DNA of 64,000 nucleotides from NCBI GenBank assembly GCA_028819295.1, contig JAPPMA010000053.1, forward strand, positions 1-64,000. Reading direction: 5' to 3'. The notes under the pieces are model-generated. The model searched no databases and was not told the DNA's origin. It saw only the letters and a program-made list of their open reading frames with translations. Position 1 is the first letter of the stretch. Each line of letters starts with the position of its first letter. Positions 16,287-25,220 of the stretch are shown here, one piece after another. Source of the DNA: a bacterium. Its GTDB lineage: Bacteria > Actinomycetota > Acidimicrobiia > Acidimicrobiales > Bin134. A program made the translations under genes and the position numbers.

Positions 16287-17576
16287 CTAGGCGGCGGGCT
16301 GGATCTGGTTGAGGGGGTTCATGCCCGGACAGCCCTTGGCCCGCTCGGGGATGTCGGTGTAGTCGATGGGGGTGTCCACCTCGGCCTTGGTGGGGCAGAA
16401 CTGCTCGGCCAGCGGGGCCAGCGCATCCAAGTCGAACCCGTACACCTCAGCGGCGTTGGTGGTGAGAATCTGAGCGGTCTCTTCGGGGGTGAGGTTGGCG
16501 AACGTGAGCCGCAGGTGCTGGCGGGTGTGGGGGTGCGAGCCCTCGATGTGGGGGTAGTCGGAGCCCCACATGACGCGGTCAGTGCCCACCGTGCGGGTGA
16601 GCAGTGCCTCCGATGGCCGCAGGAACGACGCCCCGATGTAGCACTGGCGGGCAAAATACTCGCGCGGAGTGAGCGACATGTCGGCCACTGCTTGGCTGCC
16701 GAACACGGTTTCGGAGCCGTATTTGGAATACCGCATCCGGTGGAAGAAACTCTCCAGCTTCTCCAGGGTCTCGGGCACCCAGGCGGTGCCGGTCTCGGTG
16801 GTCACGTATTTGAGCGTGGGGTAGCGCTCGAACACCCCCGAGAACATGAGGTGCCACAGTGCCCGCTGGGTCCACCAGGTGGCTTCGAGGATGAACATGG
16901 CCAGCGACGAGGGGAAGTGGTTGCCATAGTTGGGCGATCCCCCGCCGGCGTGGTGGTTCAGCGGCAGCCCGGCGGCTGCGGTGGCGGCCCAGATGGGCTC
17001 ATAGGCCTGGGAGTACAGCGGCTCGAACGGCGAGTCGGGCGGTGCGCCGGGTATGAGCACGCCGCCAGTCAGCCCTTGTTCGGCGGCCCACTCGATCTCC
17101 TTCACCGATCCCTCCACATCGCCCAAGAACACCTGGGCGATGCCGGCCCGCCTCTTGGGGGCCTGGCTCACGAAGTCGGCCACCCACCGGTTGTGGGCCC
17201 TCAACCCGGCCCATCGGTGCTCGAAGTTGTCAGAGTAGGGCGGGGCCTCGAAGGCGGTGGCGGCGGGCGGGGCGAACGGGGGCTGGGTGTTGGGGAAGAG
17301 CACCTCGGCGATGAAGCCGTCAGCCTCCTGCTCGGCCAGGCGCTGATCAGACGACCAGTTCCGGAAACCCCACACCTCCGGGTCGCCGTCCACCCCAACC
17401 TCCATGGGTGAGCGCTCCATGTCGGCGAACATGGCCTTGCGGCGCTCGTTGAGGTTTTCGATGAACCGGGCCCACTCGTCGAACTCGTCGTGGTAGCGCG
17501 ACTCCAAGTAGGGCTTGTAGTCCCACAGGTCGGCGCCGCAATGCGTGTCGGCGCTGATGACAAGGTGATGTTCCAT
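16287..17576 (-). CDS. Amidohydrolase-2 family metal-dependent hydrolase
   Basis: A 429-aa TIM-barrel protein of the amidohydrolase-2 (ACMSD-like) family. Metal-site candidates are ISADTHCG at the N-terminus (D-x-H), His-His in LPLNHHAGGG, and the Asp of MWGSDYPHIEGSHP. Such proteins in actinobacterial catabolic clusters are decarboxylases or C-C bond hydrolases of ring-cleavage intermediates. The C-terminal about 50 residues (CPTKAEVDTPIDYTDIP) extend beyond the barrel. The gene stands alone between the aldehyde dehydrogenase and the acrylyl-CoA reductase-like gene. Confidence 0.88.
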   Translation of the reverse strand: MEHHLVISADTHCGADLWDYKPYLESRYHDEFDEWARFIENLNERRKAMFADMERSPMEVGVDGDPEVWGFRNWSSDQRLAEQEADGFIAEVLFPNTQPPFAPPAATAFEAPPYSDNFEHRWAGLRAHNRWVADFVSQAPKRRAGIAQVFLGDVEGSVKEIEWAAEQGLTGGVLIPGAPPDSPFEPLYSQAYEPIWAATAAAGLPLNHHAGGGSPNYGNHFPSSLAMFILEATWWTQRALWHLMFSGVFERYPTLKYVTTETGTAWVPETLEKLESFFHRMRYSKYGSETVFGSQAVADMSLTPREYFARQCYIGASFLRPSEALLTRTVGTDRVMWGSDYPHIEGSHPHTRQHLRLTFANLTPEETAQILTTNAAEVYGFDLDALAPLAEQFCPTKAEVDTPIDYTDIPERAKGCPGMNPLNQIQPAA

Positions 17577-17600
17577 CGGCCTCCCCCGTTGGCGGAAAAC

Positions 17601-18590
17601 CTAGTGGCTCACGTCGATGACTACTCGGCCGCGGATGGTGCCGGCGAGGATCTGGGCGGCAGCAGCAGGCACATCGGACAAGTTGATGGTGTCGGTCATG
17701 GCGTCGAGTTTGGCGGTGTCGAGGTCCTGCGCCAGCCGATTCCAGGCTTGGGCCCGGCGCTCGGCGGGCTCATACACGCAGTTGATGCCAGCCAGGGTGA
17801 CGGCTCGGAGGATGAACGGGGCCACGGAGCTGGGGAAGTCCATGCCCTGGGCCAGGCCGCAGGCGGCCACGCAACCGTGGGGCTGGGTCTGGGAGACGAT
17901 GTTGGCCAGGGTGTGGCTGCCCACCGTGTCGACGCCGCCCGCGAAGCGGGTCTTGCCCAGGGGCCGGGCCGGGCCGGAGAGCTCGTCGCGGTGGATGAGC
18001 TCGGCGGCGCCCAGCTCCCGCAGGTAGCCCCCTTCGCTGTCGATGCGGCCGCTGGAGGCGATCACCTCGTAGCCCAGCTTGGCCAGCACGGCCACCGCCA
18101 CGCTGCCCACTCCTCCGGCGGCCCCGGTAACGATCACCGGGCCGGCATCAGGGGTGATGTCGTGCTCCTCTAGGGCCAGCACGCACAGCATGGCGGTGTA
18201 GCCCGCGGTGCCGACCGCCATGGCCTGGTGGGCGGTGTAGGCGTCGGGCAGGGGGGTGAGCCAGCCGCCGTCCATGGCCGCCTTGGTGGACATGCCCCCC
18301 CAGTGCGCCTCCCCCACATCCCAGCCGTTCACAATCACCTTGTCGCCCGGCGACCATGCCGGGTCGTCGCTGCGGACCACGGTGCCGGCCAAGTCGATGC
18401 CGGGGACCATGGGCCAGGCCCGCACGATGGGCGCGCCGTTCATGATGGCCAGGCCGTCCTTGTAGTTGAGGGTGGAGTATTCCACATCCACGATCACCGG
18501 CCGGTCGGGCAGCGCGGCGTCGTCCATTTCAGCAATGGCGTGGGAGCGGTTCCCGTCGTCGTCTTGGTTGAGGAGTAGAGCCCTGAACAT
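17601..18590 (-). CDS. acuI: Acrylyl-CoA reductase (AcuI/YhdH family)
   Basis: A 329-aa zinc-free medium-chain reductase. It is colinear with E. coli YhdH/AcuI: ALLLNQDD start, STLNYKDGLAIM, MVPGIDLAGTVV, GWDVGEAHWGGMSTKA, AVGTAGYTAMLCVLALE, VTGAAGGVGSVAVA, GCVAACGLAQGMDFP, PFILRAVTLAGINCV and ERRAQAWNRLAQDL. AcuI reduces acryloyl-CoA to propionyl-CoA with NADPH, detoxifying acrylate from dimethylsulfoniopropionate or other C3 pathways. The ATG at 18590 is the conserved start. No DMSP lyase or acuK/acuN gene is adjacent, so a general detoxifying role is equally possible. It lies 24 nt downstream of the amidohydrolase start region on the same strand and is divergent from the thiolase-like gene. 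Confidence 0.9.
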   Translation of the reverse strand: MFRALLLNQDDDGNRSHAIAEMDDAALPDRPVIVDVEYSTLNYKDGLAIMNGAPIVRAWPMVPGIDLAGTVVRSDDPAWSPGDKVIVNGWDVGEAHWGGMSTKAAMDGGWLTPLPDAYTAHQAMAVGTAGYTAMLCVLALEEHDITPDAGPVIVTGAAGGVGSVAVAVLAKLGYEVIASSGRIDSEGGYLRELGAAELIHRDELSGPARPLGKTRFAGGVDTVGSHTLANIVSQTQPHGCVAACGLAQGMDFPSSVAPFILRAVTLAGINCVYEPAERRAQAWNRLAQDLDTAKLDAMTDTINLSDVPAAAAQILAGTIRGRVVIDVSH

Positions 18591-18712
18591 CCCGCCAGCC
18601 TGCCTCAGGCGCACCCACTCCGCCTAGCCGAGAACGCCCTGCCCGCATCCACTCCCCCGTGGGGGGCGGTCGTGTCGCCGGGAGAGTGCGGGGGCGACTA
18701 GACATTGAGGCC

Positions 18713-19879
18713 GTGGCCAGACACCCATTCCACGATGTCGCCATCGTCGGTATCGCCAACTCCGACCAGGCCCGCATGCTCGACGGACACGATTCGACGA
18801 CCATCACCTTCCAGGCGGTCCACCGGGTGCTGGCCGACACCGGCCTTGGCCCGTCGGACATCGACGGCGTCGCTGCCGGTCCGTTCAGCGGCCCGCTCAC
18901 CTACTACATGCGCAACGGCCCGTCCTGGCGGAGCCACATGGTCCCGTCTATCCCCATCATCTTGGATGCCGCCTCTGCCATCGCCACCGGCCAGTGCCAC
19001 ACCGTGCTGGTGGCCCACGGCTCGGCCGGCGTCTACACCGAGCGGACGTCCACGGCCCCGTGGACCCGGCCGGCCAACGAGTTCGTGGTGGCTTACGGCA
19101 TGTTCACCGCCGCCGAGTTCGCCCTCATCGCCCAGCGCCACATGCACATGCACGGCACCATCCCCGAGCATCTGGCGACGGTGGCCGCCACCATCCGCAA
19201 CAACGGCCACGCCCATCCCGATGCGGTGTACCACGGCCGAGGGCCGTTCACTCCCGACGACATCTTGGCGTCGCGCATGGTTGCCGACCCCTTCCACCTG
19301 CTCGACTGCGCCATGACCTCCGAGGGGGCGTGTGCGCTGATCCTCACCACCCGGGAGCGGGCCCGAGACTTGCCCACCAAGCCGGTGTACATCTTGGGCG
19401 GAGCGAGCGACAGCTTCGGCCCCTCCTATCAGCACCCGCCGGCGTGGGATCTGGCCGGGCCGTCGGGCCGGATCAACGGCTACGCCGGCCGGTGGGCGGC
19501 CCAGAAGTCGTTTGCCATGGCCGAGCTCGGTCCCACCGACGTGGACGTGTGCGAGTTCTACGATCCGTTCTCTTTCGAGATCATCCGCCAGTTCGAGGCC
19601 TACGGGTTCTGCGGGGAGGGCGAGGGCGGCGAGTTCATCATGGGTGGCCGCATCGGCCCCGGCGGCCAGTTCCCGGTGACCACCGACGGGGGCACCATGT
19701 CGTTCAGCCACGGCGGTGCCGCTGTGCAACAGCTCCAAAGAGTCTTCCGAGGCGTCGAGCAGCTCCGGGGCGCTTGCGCCACGTCGCAGGTGCCCGGCGC
19801 CCAGGTGGCCATGTGCTCCAACGGCGGCGCCGGCGCCCTGTTCACCGACGTCATGCTGCTGGGTACGGAAACCCCGTGA
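18713..19879 (+). CDS. Thiolase-like protein (Ltp/SCP2-thiolase family)
   Basis: A 388-aa condensing-enzyme-fold protein of the lipid-transfer/acetyl-CoA acetyltransferase-like group. Landmarks: VAIVGIANSDQAR, DGVAAGPF, CAMTSEGACALILTTRERA, and the C-terminal CSNGGAGALF. The usual N-terminal nucleophilic Cys of biosynthetic thiolases is not apparent (the region reads ILDAASAIATGQC), as in Ltp2-type retro-aldolases. The start shown is GTG; a GTG at about 18686 is an alternative. It overlaps the following DUF35 gene by 4 nt, and such thiolase-like/DUF35 pairs form complexes in steroid side-chain degradation, so a retro-aldol or related C-C cleavage is a reasonable inference. Confidence 0.85.
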   Translation: MARHPFHDVAIVGIANSDQARMLDGHDSTTITFQAVHRVLADTGLGPSDIDGVAAGPFSGPLTYYMRNGPSWRSHMVPSIPIILDAASAIATGQCHTVLVAHGSAGVYTERTSTAPWTRPANEFVVAYGMFTAAEFALIAQRHMHMHGTIPEHLATVAATIRNNGHAHPDAVYHGRGPFTPDDILASRMVADPFHLLDCAMTSEGACALILTTRERARDLPTKPVYILGGASDSFGPSYQHPPAWDLAGPSGRINGYAGRWAAQKSFAMAELGPTDVDVCEFYDPFSFEIIRQFEAYGFCGEGEGGEFIMGGRIGPGGQFPVTTDGGTMSFSHGGAAVQQLQRVFRGVEQLRGACATSQVPGAQVAMCSNGGAGALFTDVMLLGTETP

Positions 19880-20298
19880 CCGAGATTCTGCAACCCCAGT
19901 CGCCTGGTATCCCCCTGCCGGTGCCCACGCTGTACTCCCAGCCCTATTGGGACGGCTGCAAGGTCGGCGAGCCGCGCTATCAGCGGTGCCGGGACTGCGG
20001 GGCCATCACCATGGACCCGGCGCCGGCCTGCTCGGGCTGCTTCTCAACCAACCTCGACTGGGAGGTCAGCACCGGCCAAGGCGAGGTGTACTCCTGGACC
20101 ACGGTGTGGCGACCCCAAACCCCGGCATTCACCGTGCCCTACGTGGCGGTGATCGTGACGCTGGACGAGGGATTCTGGCTGCTGGCCAACCTCATCAACT
20201 GCCCCGTCGACGCCGTACATGTCGGGATGCGAGTCAAGACCGTCTTCGTGGAGCTGAGCGAAGAGATCACCCTGCCCTACTTCGAGCCGGCCGAGTAG
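19876..20298 (+). CDS. DUF35 zinc-ribbon/OB-fold protein
   Basis: A 140-aa protein starting with GTG in a GTGA overlap with the thiolase-like gene. Residues 35-60 contain a rubredoxin-like zinc ribbon (YQRCRDCGAITMDPAPACSGC: two CxxC pairs). An OB-fold follows (GQGEVYSWTTV, PYVAVIVTLDEGFWLLANL, GMRVKTVFVEL). DUF35 proteins bind acyl-CoA or partner thiolases and hydratases; fused or separate versions assist Ltp2-type aldolases. Tight coupling supports a stoichiometric partner role for the preceding protein. Confidence 0.9.
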   Translation: MTEILQPQSPGIPLPVPTLYSQPYWDGCKVGEPRYQRCRDCGAITMDPAPACSGCFSTNLDWEVSTGQGEVYSWTTVWRPQTPAFTVPYVAVIVTLDEGFWLLANLINCPVDAVHVGMRVKTVFVELSEEITLPYFEPAE

Positions 20299-20386
20299 GG
20301 CGCAGAGCGCGCCAAGGCCTGCCTTGGTGCTGCCTCCAGTGGCCATGCCGCTGGCCACCACACTTCGGGCGGGTAGTCTCAACTGC

Positions 20387-21160
20387 GTGTTCAGCATTGA
20401 GACCGAGGGGCCGGTGGCCCGGATCACCCTGGCCAACCCCAAGCGGCGCAACGCGCTGAGCCTGGAGCTGATGCAGCGCCTCACCGAGGCGCTGAGCGAG
20501 TTGGGCCAAAAGACCGATGTCGGGGTGATCGTGGTGGCCGGCGAGGGGCCTGCGTTCTCGGCCGGCCATGACCTGTCTGAGATGGTCGACCGGGACGCCC
20601 AGTTCTACGACGACTTGTTCGCCGCGTGTACCGAGCTGATGGACGCCGTCCACGCCGTGCCCCAGCCGGTGATCGCCGAGGTGGCCGGCGTGGCCACCGC
20701 CGCTGGTTGCCAGTTGGTGGCGGCCTGTGATCTGGCAGTGGCATCCACCGAGGCCACCTTCGCCACCCCCGGAGTGCGCATAGGCCTGTTCTGCTCCACC
20801 CCGATGGTGCCCATCTCTAGGGCGGTGGGCCGGAAGCGGGCCATGGAGATGCTGCTCACCGGCGAGCCCATCGGCGCGGCCACCGCAGCCGAATGGGGCC
20901 TGGTGAATCGGGTGGCACCCCCCGACCAGTTGCGGGCGGAGGTCGACAAGCTGGCCGCCCGGATTACCCGGTACAGCGACCACACCATCGCCATCGGCAA
21001 GCGGGCTTTCTACCGCCAGATCGACTTCAGCGAGCCCGAGGCCTATGAGCTGACTCGCGAGGTGATGGCGGCCAACGCGGGCACCGCGGATGCCCAGGAG
21101 GGCATCGACGCTTTCTTGACCAAGCGCTCCCCATCGTGGTCGGGCCGCCGGGGCAGCTAG
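20387..21160 (+). CDS. Enoyl-CoA hydratase (ECHDC3-like)
   Basis: About 257 aa of crotonase fold. The stretch AGVATAAGCQLVAACDLAVAS, followed by FATPGVRIGLFCSTPMVPISRAVGRK and EMLLTGEPI, is closely like eukaryotic ECHDC3 and its bacterial relatives. FSAGHDLSEM supplies the oxyanion hole. The canonical catalytic Glu pair is not obvious (AGCQ and TPG at those positions), so hydratase activity is uncertain. The start is uncertain: GTG 20387 begins the family similarity, but ATG 20345 is in frame. It probably follows the thiolase/DUF35 pair in one transcription unit, with the MaoC gene 10 nt downstream. Confidence 0.88.
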   Translation: MFSIETEGPVARITLANPKRRNALSLELMQRLTEALSELGQKTDVGVIVVAGEGPAFSAGHDLSEMVDRDAQFYDDLFAACTELMDAVHAVPQPVIAEVAGVATAAGCQLVAACDLAVASTEATFATPGVRIGLFCSTPMVPISRAVGRKRAMEMLLTGEPIGAATAAEWGLVNRVAPPDQLRAEVDKLAARITRYSDHTIAIGKRAFYRQIDFSEPEAYELTREVMAANAGTADAQEGIDAFLTKRSPSWSGRRGS

Positions 21161-21170
21161 TTTCCCCCCA

Positions 21171-21629
21171 ATGGGAACTGTTTTTGCCACTGTCGATGAC
21201 CTGTCTGCCGCTGTCGGCCAGCACTTGGGCTGGAGCGACTGGATGGAGATCACCCAGGAGCGGGTGAACCAGTTCGCCGATGCCACCGGCGACCACCAGT
21301 GGATTCACATCGACCCCGAGCGGGCCGCGGCCGAGAGCCCCTACGGCGCCACCATCGCCCACGGCTATCTCACGCTGTCGCTGACCAACATGTTCTTGCC
21401 CAGCCTGATCACCGTGGAGCAGATCTCCATGGGCATCAACTACGGCGTCAACAAGGTGCGGTTCCCCGCGCCTGTCCCGGTGGGGTCGCGCATCAGGGTG
21501 GGCGCCGAGCTCAGCTCGGTGGACGAGATCACCGGCGGCGTGCAGGCCGTCATCACCATCACCGTGGAAGTCGAGGGCAGCCCCAAACCCGCCTGCGTAG
21601 CAGAGAGCCTCACCCGCTACATGCGCTGA
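21171..21629 (+). CDS. MaoC-like (R)-enoyl-CoA hydratase, single domain
   Basis: A 152-aa single hot-dog protein. The hydratase-2 motif is FADATGDHQWIHIDPERAA, with Asp and His as expected, followed by YGATIAHGYLTLSLT. The length and motif match NodN/MaoC-type (R)-specific hydratases such as mycobacterial HtdZ-like proteins. It would hydrate short- or medium-chain enoyl-CoA. It lies 10 nt downstream of the crotonase gene and is the last gene of the catabolic block before base composition drops. Confidence 0.93.
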   Translation: MGTVFATVDDLSAAVGQHLGWSDWMEITQERVNQFADATGDHQWIHIDPERAAAESPYGATIAHGYLTLSLTNMFLPSLITVEQISMGINYGVNKVRFPAPVPVGSRIRVGAELSSVDEITGGVQAVITITVEVEGSPKPACVAESLTRYMR

Positions 21630-21719
21630 GCCCGAGGACAACTGCGAGCCTCATTTTGGCAGCACACCGCGGATTCTCTGCGGATCGAATTGTCGCTAGT
21701 TGTGGGTAGTTTCGCCGTA

Positions 21720-23276
21720 ATGTTGACTGGTATCGAAACGGTCTGGGACGAATTGGAGGACATTCGACGAGCTGCTGTTGCTGAGGTCCATCCGGAGTGC
21801 CGCAAGGACCTTGGTCAGGTGCTCACACCCGTTCCTGTTGCCCGATTGCTAGCGGAGATGTTCTCCGATTGGCGTGGCGATGTGGAGTTGGTTGATGCGG
21901 GTGCAGGTGCAGGCACCCTCGGTGCGGTCGCTGCGCTCATTGCGCTTTCTCGTGGTGGGCGTCCGGCATCGATGCGCGTCCTAGCCTGGGAAGTGGATCC
22001 AGAGCTTGCCGTTAAGTCAAAGCATACACTCGCCGCCGTATCAGAGCGGTATGACGAAGAGGGCATTCCATTTGAGTTCGAAGTCCTAGATGAGGACTTT
22101 CTTCAGAGGGCCGCGCAGAAGTCTGCTGGGTTGTCGTCTCATGGGGCAACAGCCACTCATGCGATTCTCAACCCCCCCTACGCCAAGCTCTCATCGTCCT
22201 CCAACGAGCGAGCGTTGGCCGAACGGCTAGGAGCGCCGGTTCCGAACCTCTATGCCGCATTCATGCTTGCTGCTTCTGCTTTGCTCAAGGTTGGCGGTGA
22301 GATGGTTGCGATTACCCCGCGGAGTTTCTGTAACGGCCCCTATTTCAAGAGGTTCAGGAGGGCCTTGCTTGGCCAGAATGGGCTGTCTACGATCCGGATT
22401 TTCGAGAGCAGGATGTGTGCATTTGCAGATCAGGACGTGCTTCAGGAGAATGCCATCACTCACTTGGTAAGAGGTCGAGTACAGCCGGAGATGGTCCGAG
22501 TGCAGGTGGGAGATCCTGGTGGACCAGTGACCGAAAGAGCCGTCCCGTCGGAGGAGGTTGTATTCCTAGGAGATCGCGATGTCGTCATCCATGTCGCTGA
22601 ATCTGAGGGCGCAGCCAAGGCGGCATCTCTCATGCGCGAACTCCCCGCGACGCTTGAGACAATTGGGGTCGATGTGTCGACGGGTCCGGTGGTGGATTTT
22701 CGGGCGCGCCGGTGGTTGCAAGCCGAACACCGGCTTGGATCGGTCCCGTTGTTGTACCCGTCATCGGTGGACACCGACGGTGTCTTTTGGCCGAGCTCAG
22801 GCAACAAGCCAATCGCCATTGACGACCTGGAGGCGACTGCATCTCTATTGACGCCGCGTGGAAACTACGTACTCGTCAAGCGATTCAGCAGCAAGGAAGA
22901 ACGACGTCGGATTGTTGCCGGCCCCCTGTTGGCTGATGCGTTTCCGGAGTGTTCAAGATTCGGGATCGAGAATCATGTCAACTATCTGCATAGCCGGCGA
23001 CGACCTCTTGGTCGCCAGCTAGCAATCGGACTGGCTGCCTTCCTCAACCACGAGCTGGTTGATGTCTATTTCCGGTCGTTCAGCGGGCATACCCAGGTCA
23101 ACGCAACAGATCTACGCCGCTTCCGAATTCCTGACCGGGCCACTCTTGAGGAGTTCGGCTCTGCATCATGTCCTAACGAAGCCTGCGACGAGTGGATTCG
23201 CAGCTTTGCCGCAGCCATCGGCGTCAGCGGTATAGGGGAGGTTGACCGTGTTGGCCAAACCTCTGCCGCACGCTAG
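21720..23276 (+). CDS. DNA adenine-specific methyltransferase (type II RM-like)
   Basis: A 518-aa N6-adenine methylase. With the ATG start, LGQVLTP (31-37) is the motif X region, VDAGAGAGTLG (58-68) the AdoMet loop (motif I) and NPPY (151-154) the catalytic motif IV. The C-terminal half (VSTGPVVDFRARR, YVLVKRFSSKEERRRIV, FLNHELVDVYFRSFSGHTQVNATDLR) is the target-recognition type I associate with stand-alone type II methylases of the PaeR7I/Eco57I-like group. A TTG at 21690 is an alternative start. Codon use is less GC-rich than in neighbouring genes, suggesting transfer. The gene overlaps the convergent HhH nuclease-like gene by 53 bp. Confidence 0.9.
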   Translation: MLTGIETVWDELEDIRRAAVAEVHPECRKDLGQVLTPVPVARLLAEMFSDWRGDVELVDAGAGAGTLGAVAALIALSRGGRPASMRVLAWEVDPELAVKSKHTLAAVSERYDEEGIPFEFEVLDEDFLQRAAQKSAGLSSHGATATHAILNPPYAKLSSSSNERALAERLGAPVPNLYAAFMLAASALLKVGGEMVAITPRSFCNGPYFKRFRRALLGQNGLSTIRIFESRMCAFADQDVLQENAITHLVRGRVQPEMVRVQVGDPGGPVTERAVPSEEVVFLGDRDVVIHVAESEGAAKAASLMRELPATLETIGVDVSTGPVVDFRARRWLQAEHRLGSVPLLYPSSVDTDGVFWPSSGNKPIAIDDLEATASLLTPRGNYVLVKRFSSKEERRRIVAGPLLADAFPECSRFGIENHVNYLHSRRRPLGRQLAIGLAAFLNHELVDVYFRSFSGHTQVNATDLRRFRIPDRATLEEFGSASCPNEACDEWIRSFAAAIGVSGIGEVDRVGQTSAAR

Positions 23277-24258
23277 CCATTTCCCCAGATCGCCAGTGTT
23301 CCTCAAACTCTTCGAATGGCCTGAATCGATCGGTTGAGTAGTAAGCGGCGGTCTTGGTTTCGCGAGGCCGAGTACGGCTGGTCTGGTAGCTCTCGCTGAA
23401 GCTGAACGGATCAATCCACCAAAGCCCGACTGCCTCGAATCGAGTCGTGGGTGGCTCGGCTCGGTCGATGACTTGGGCGTGGAAGAGATAGACGACAATT
23501 CCATCGGAGGTCGCAACTTCGCTGATGTCGTCGCAGTCGCCATGGTCGAGTTGGAATGTAGCCATCTTGGCCCCAACGGGAGCCCATCCTCCGAGATGAC
23601 TGCGACCTGTCTTGAGTTCGATGCCGGCGATAGGAGTGCCCTCTTCGTGGATCATAAAGTCGATGGAAGGTGTCTTTTGCTCCAAAATCTGCGCGTCATG
23701 CGCTCTCAGAACAGGCTGATCTAGCTGTTCTAACTCGAGGAGCGATTGTCGGAAGGCCTCCTCGAACCGAGTTGCCACGTACATCTCCGCGGCGATGCTT
23801 CGCCCTATCGACCGCGCGACCCGCTCGCAGTTTCCGCATAGAAGCCATTGGGCGAGATGGAGATCGCTGGCGACCTGAGTGCAGTTCTGGCAACTGCCCG
23901 ACAAAACCGTTGCATCGAACACCGGCGGCTCCCCTCGAAAGGCGCCAACCGTCCATTCAGCCACACACGCCTCGCAAAGATGAAACGAGCAAAGCCGCAC
24001 GTCCCACGCCGCCCGCCCCTCACGAACGCATTCGTAGGGAGAAAGGGGATCATCAGTGAGCGCCAGCCCAACTTCCCCGAGGGCCTCTTCGATCCTGTCA
24101 AGGCTCTTGTCACCGACTCCCGGTATCGAATCCAGCTCACGCCGATTCCACGATGCTAGCTTTTCAACGGTTTTGATCCCCGCCTCCACAAGCCGCTCCG
24201 CTAGCGCTTTTCCAAGCCCAAGGTCATGTAGAACTGCCAAGGTCTCATCGTGGCACAA
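23224..24258 (-). CDS. HhH + Cys-rich + PD-(D/E)XK-like protein, candidate restriction endonuclease
   Basis: A 344-aa protein I cannot assign to a named family. Residues 10-62 form two helix-hairpin-helix units (LGLGKALAERLVEAGI; LDSIPGVGDKSLDRIEEAL), a sequence-independent DNA-binding fold. Residues 90-144 hold seven cysteines (C90, C95, C98, C123, C126, C141, C144) in CxxC-type pairs, probably zinc ribbons. Residues 199-216 read IDFMIHEEGTPIAGIELK, which fits the D...ExK core of PD-(D/E)XK nucleases (D200, E214, K216). It starts with TTG, immediately after an in-frame stop. It is convergent with and overlaps the methylase gene; both have lower GC than the flanks. Cognate nuclease function is inferred from context. 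Confidence 0.75.
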   Translation of the reverse strand: MCHDETLAVLHDLGLGKALAERLVEAGIKTVEKLASWNRRELDSIPGVGDKSLDRIEEALGEVGLALTDDPLSPYECVREGRAAWDVRLCSFHLCEACVAEWTVGAFRGEPPVFDATVLSGSCQNCTQVASDLHLAQWLLCGNCERVARSIGRSIAAEMYVATRFEEAFRQSLLELEQLDQPVLRAHDAQILEQKTPSIDFMIHEEGTPIAGIELKTGRSHLGGWAPVGAKMATFQLDHGDCDDISEVATSDGIVVYLFHAQVIDRAEPPTTRFEAVGLWWIDPFSFSESYQTSRTRPRETKTAAYYSTDRFRPFEEFEEHWRSGEMASVRQRFGQHGQPPLYR

Positions 24259-24274
24259 CTAGCATTAGTCGGCG

Positions 24275-25216
24275 ATGGCGAAGAGGAAGAGGGCTCGGAC
24301 GGCTTTGTTGGAGCGGGTGCCGGTGTCTGACCCGCCGGTGAGGCCGGGGCTCATCGGACCCCGGCGTCGGGTTCCCCGCCACATTGAGCGTCCTCCCTAT
24401 GCCCGCACGGGGGAGCCGGGGCCCGCGGTGTCGCCCATGGTGCGCAGCTCCGCAGAGATCGAGGCGATGCGCCGGGCGGGTCAGATGGCCGCGGAGGTGC
24501 TGCTCTTCGCTGGAGAATTGGTGGCCCCTGGGGTGACCACCGACAGCATCGACGCCCAAGTTCACGAGGAGATCTTGCGCCGGGGGGCCTATCCCAGCCC
24601 GCTCAACTATCGGGGCTATCCCAAGTCGGTGTGTACGTCGATCAACGAGGTCATCTGCCACGGCATCCCCGACAGCCGGGCGCTGGCCGACGGCGACATC
24701 GTCAACATCGACGTCACCGTTTACCTCGACGGGGTTCACGGCGACACGTCGGTCACGTTCGAGGTGGGGGACGTGGAAGACCACTCCCGGCTGCTGGTGC
24801 GAGAAACCCGGACCGCTATGTATTTGGGCATCGGCGCGGTGCGGGCCGGCGCGCCGGTCAGCGCCATCGGAAAGGCCATCGAGTCCCACGCCCGACTCCA
24901 CCGGCTGGGGGTGGTGCGGGAGTTCATCGGCCACGGGGTGGGCACCGAGTTCCATTCCGGGCTGCAAATCCCCCACTACTACGACCGCTCCCATTCCACG
25001 CCGCTGGAAACCGGCATGACCTTCACCATCGAGCCCATGCTCACGCTGGGTTCCCCCGACCTGTACCTGTGGGACGACCAGTGGACCGCGGTTACCGCCG
25101 ACCAGCGCCGCAGCGCCCAGTTCGAGCACACGCTGCTGTGTACACACCACGGCGCCGAGATCCTCACCCGCACCCCCGCTGGGGAGGGTGCCGCCGAGGT
25201 GTACGCCAACGACTGA
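24275..25216 (+). CDS. map: Methionine aminopeptidase, type I
   Basis: A 313-aa pita-bread metallopeptidase removing N-terminal Met from new proteins. Residues 1-50 form a basic, proline-rich extension (LIGPRRRVPRHIERPPY) like the ribosome- or SH3-linked extension of actinobacterial type Ic enzymes. Metal ligands: Asp in NIDVTVYLDG and GDTSVTF, His in FIGHGVGTEFH, Glu in TIEPML and the final QFEHTLL. The substrate His lies in VICHGIPD. The gene begins only 16 nt from the divergent HhH nuclease gene, so its promoter must overlap the beginning of that gene. Confidence 0.96.
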   Translation: MAKRKRARTALLERVPVSDPPVRPGLIGPRRRVPRHIERPPYARTGEPGPAVSPMVRSSAEIEAMRRAGQMAAEVLLFAGELVAPGVTTDSIDAQVHEEILRRGAYPSPLNYRGYPKSVCTSINEVICHGIPDSRALADGDIVNIDVTVYLDGVHGDTSVTFEVGDVEDHSRLLVRETRTAMYLGIGAVRAGAPVSAIGKAIESHARLHRLGVVREFIGHGVGTEFHSGLQIPHYYDRSHSTPLETGMTFTIEPMLTLGSPDLYLWDDQWTAVTADQRRSAQFEHTLLCTHHGAEILTRTPAGEGAAEVYAND

Positions 25217-25220
25217 GCCG

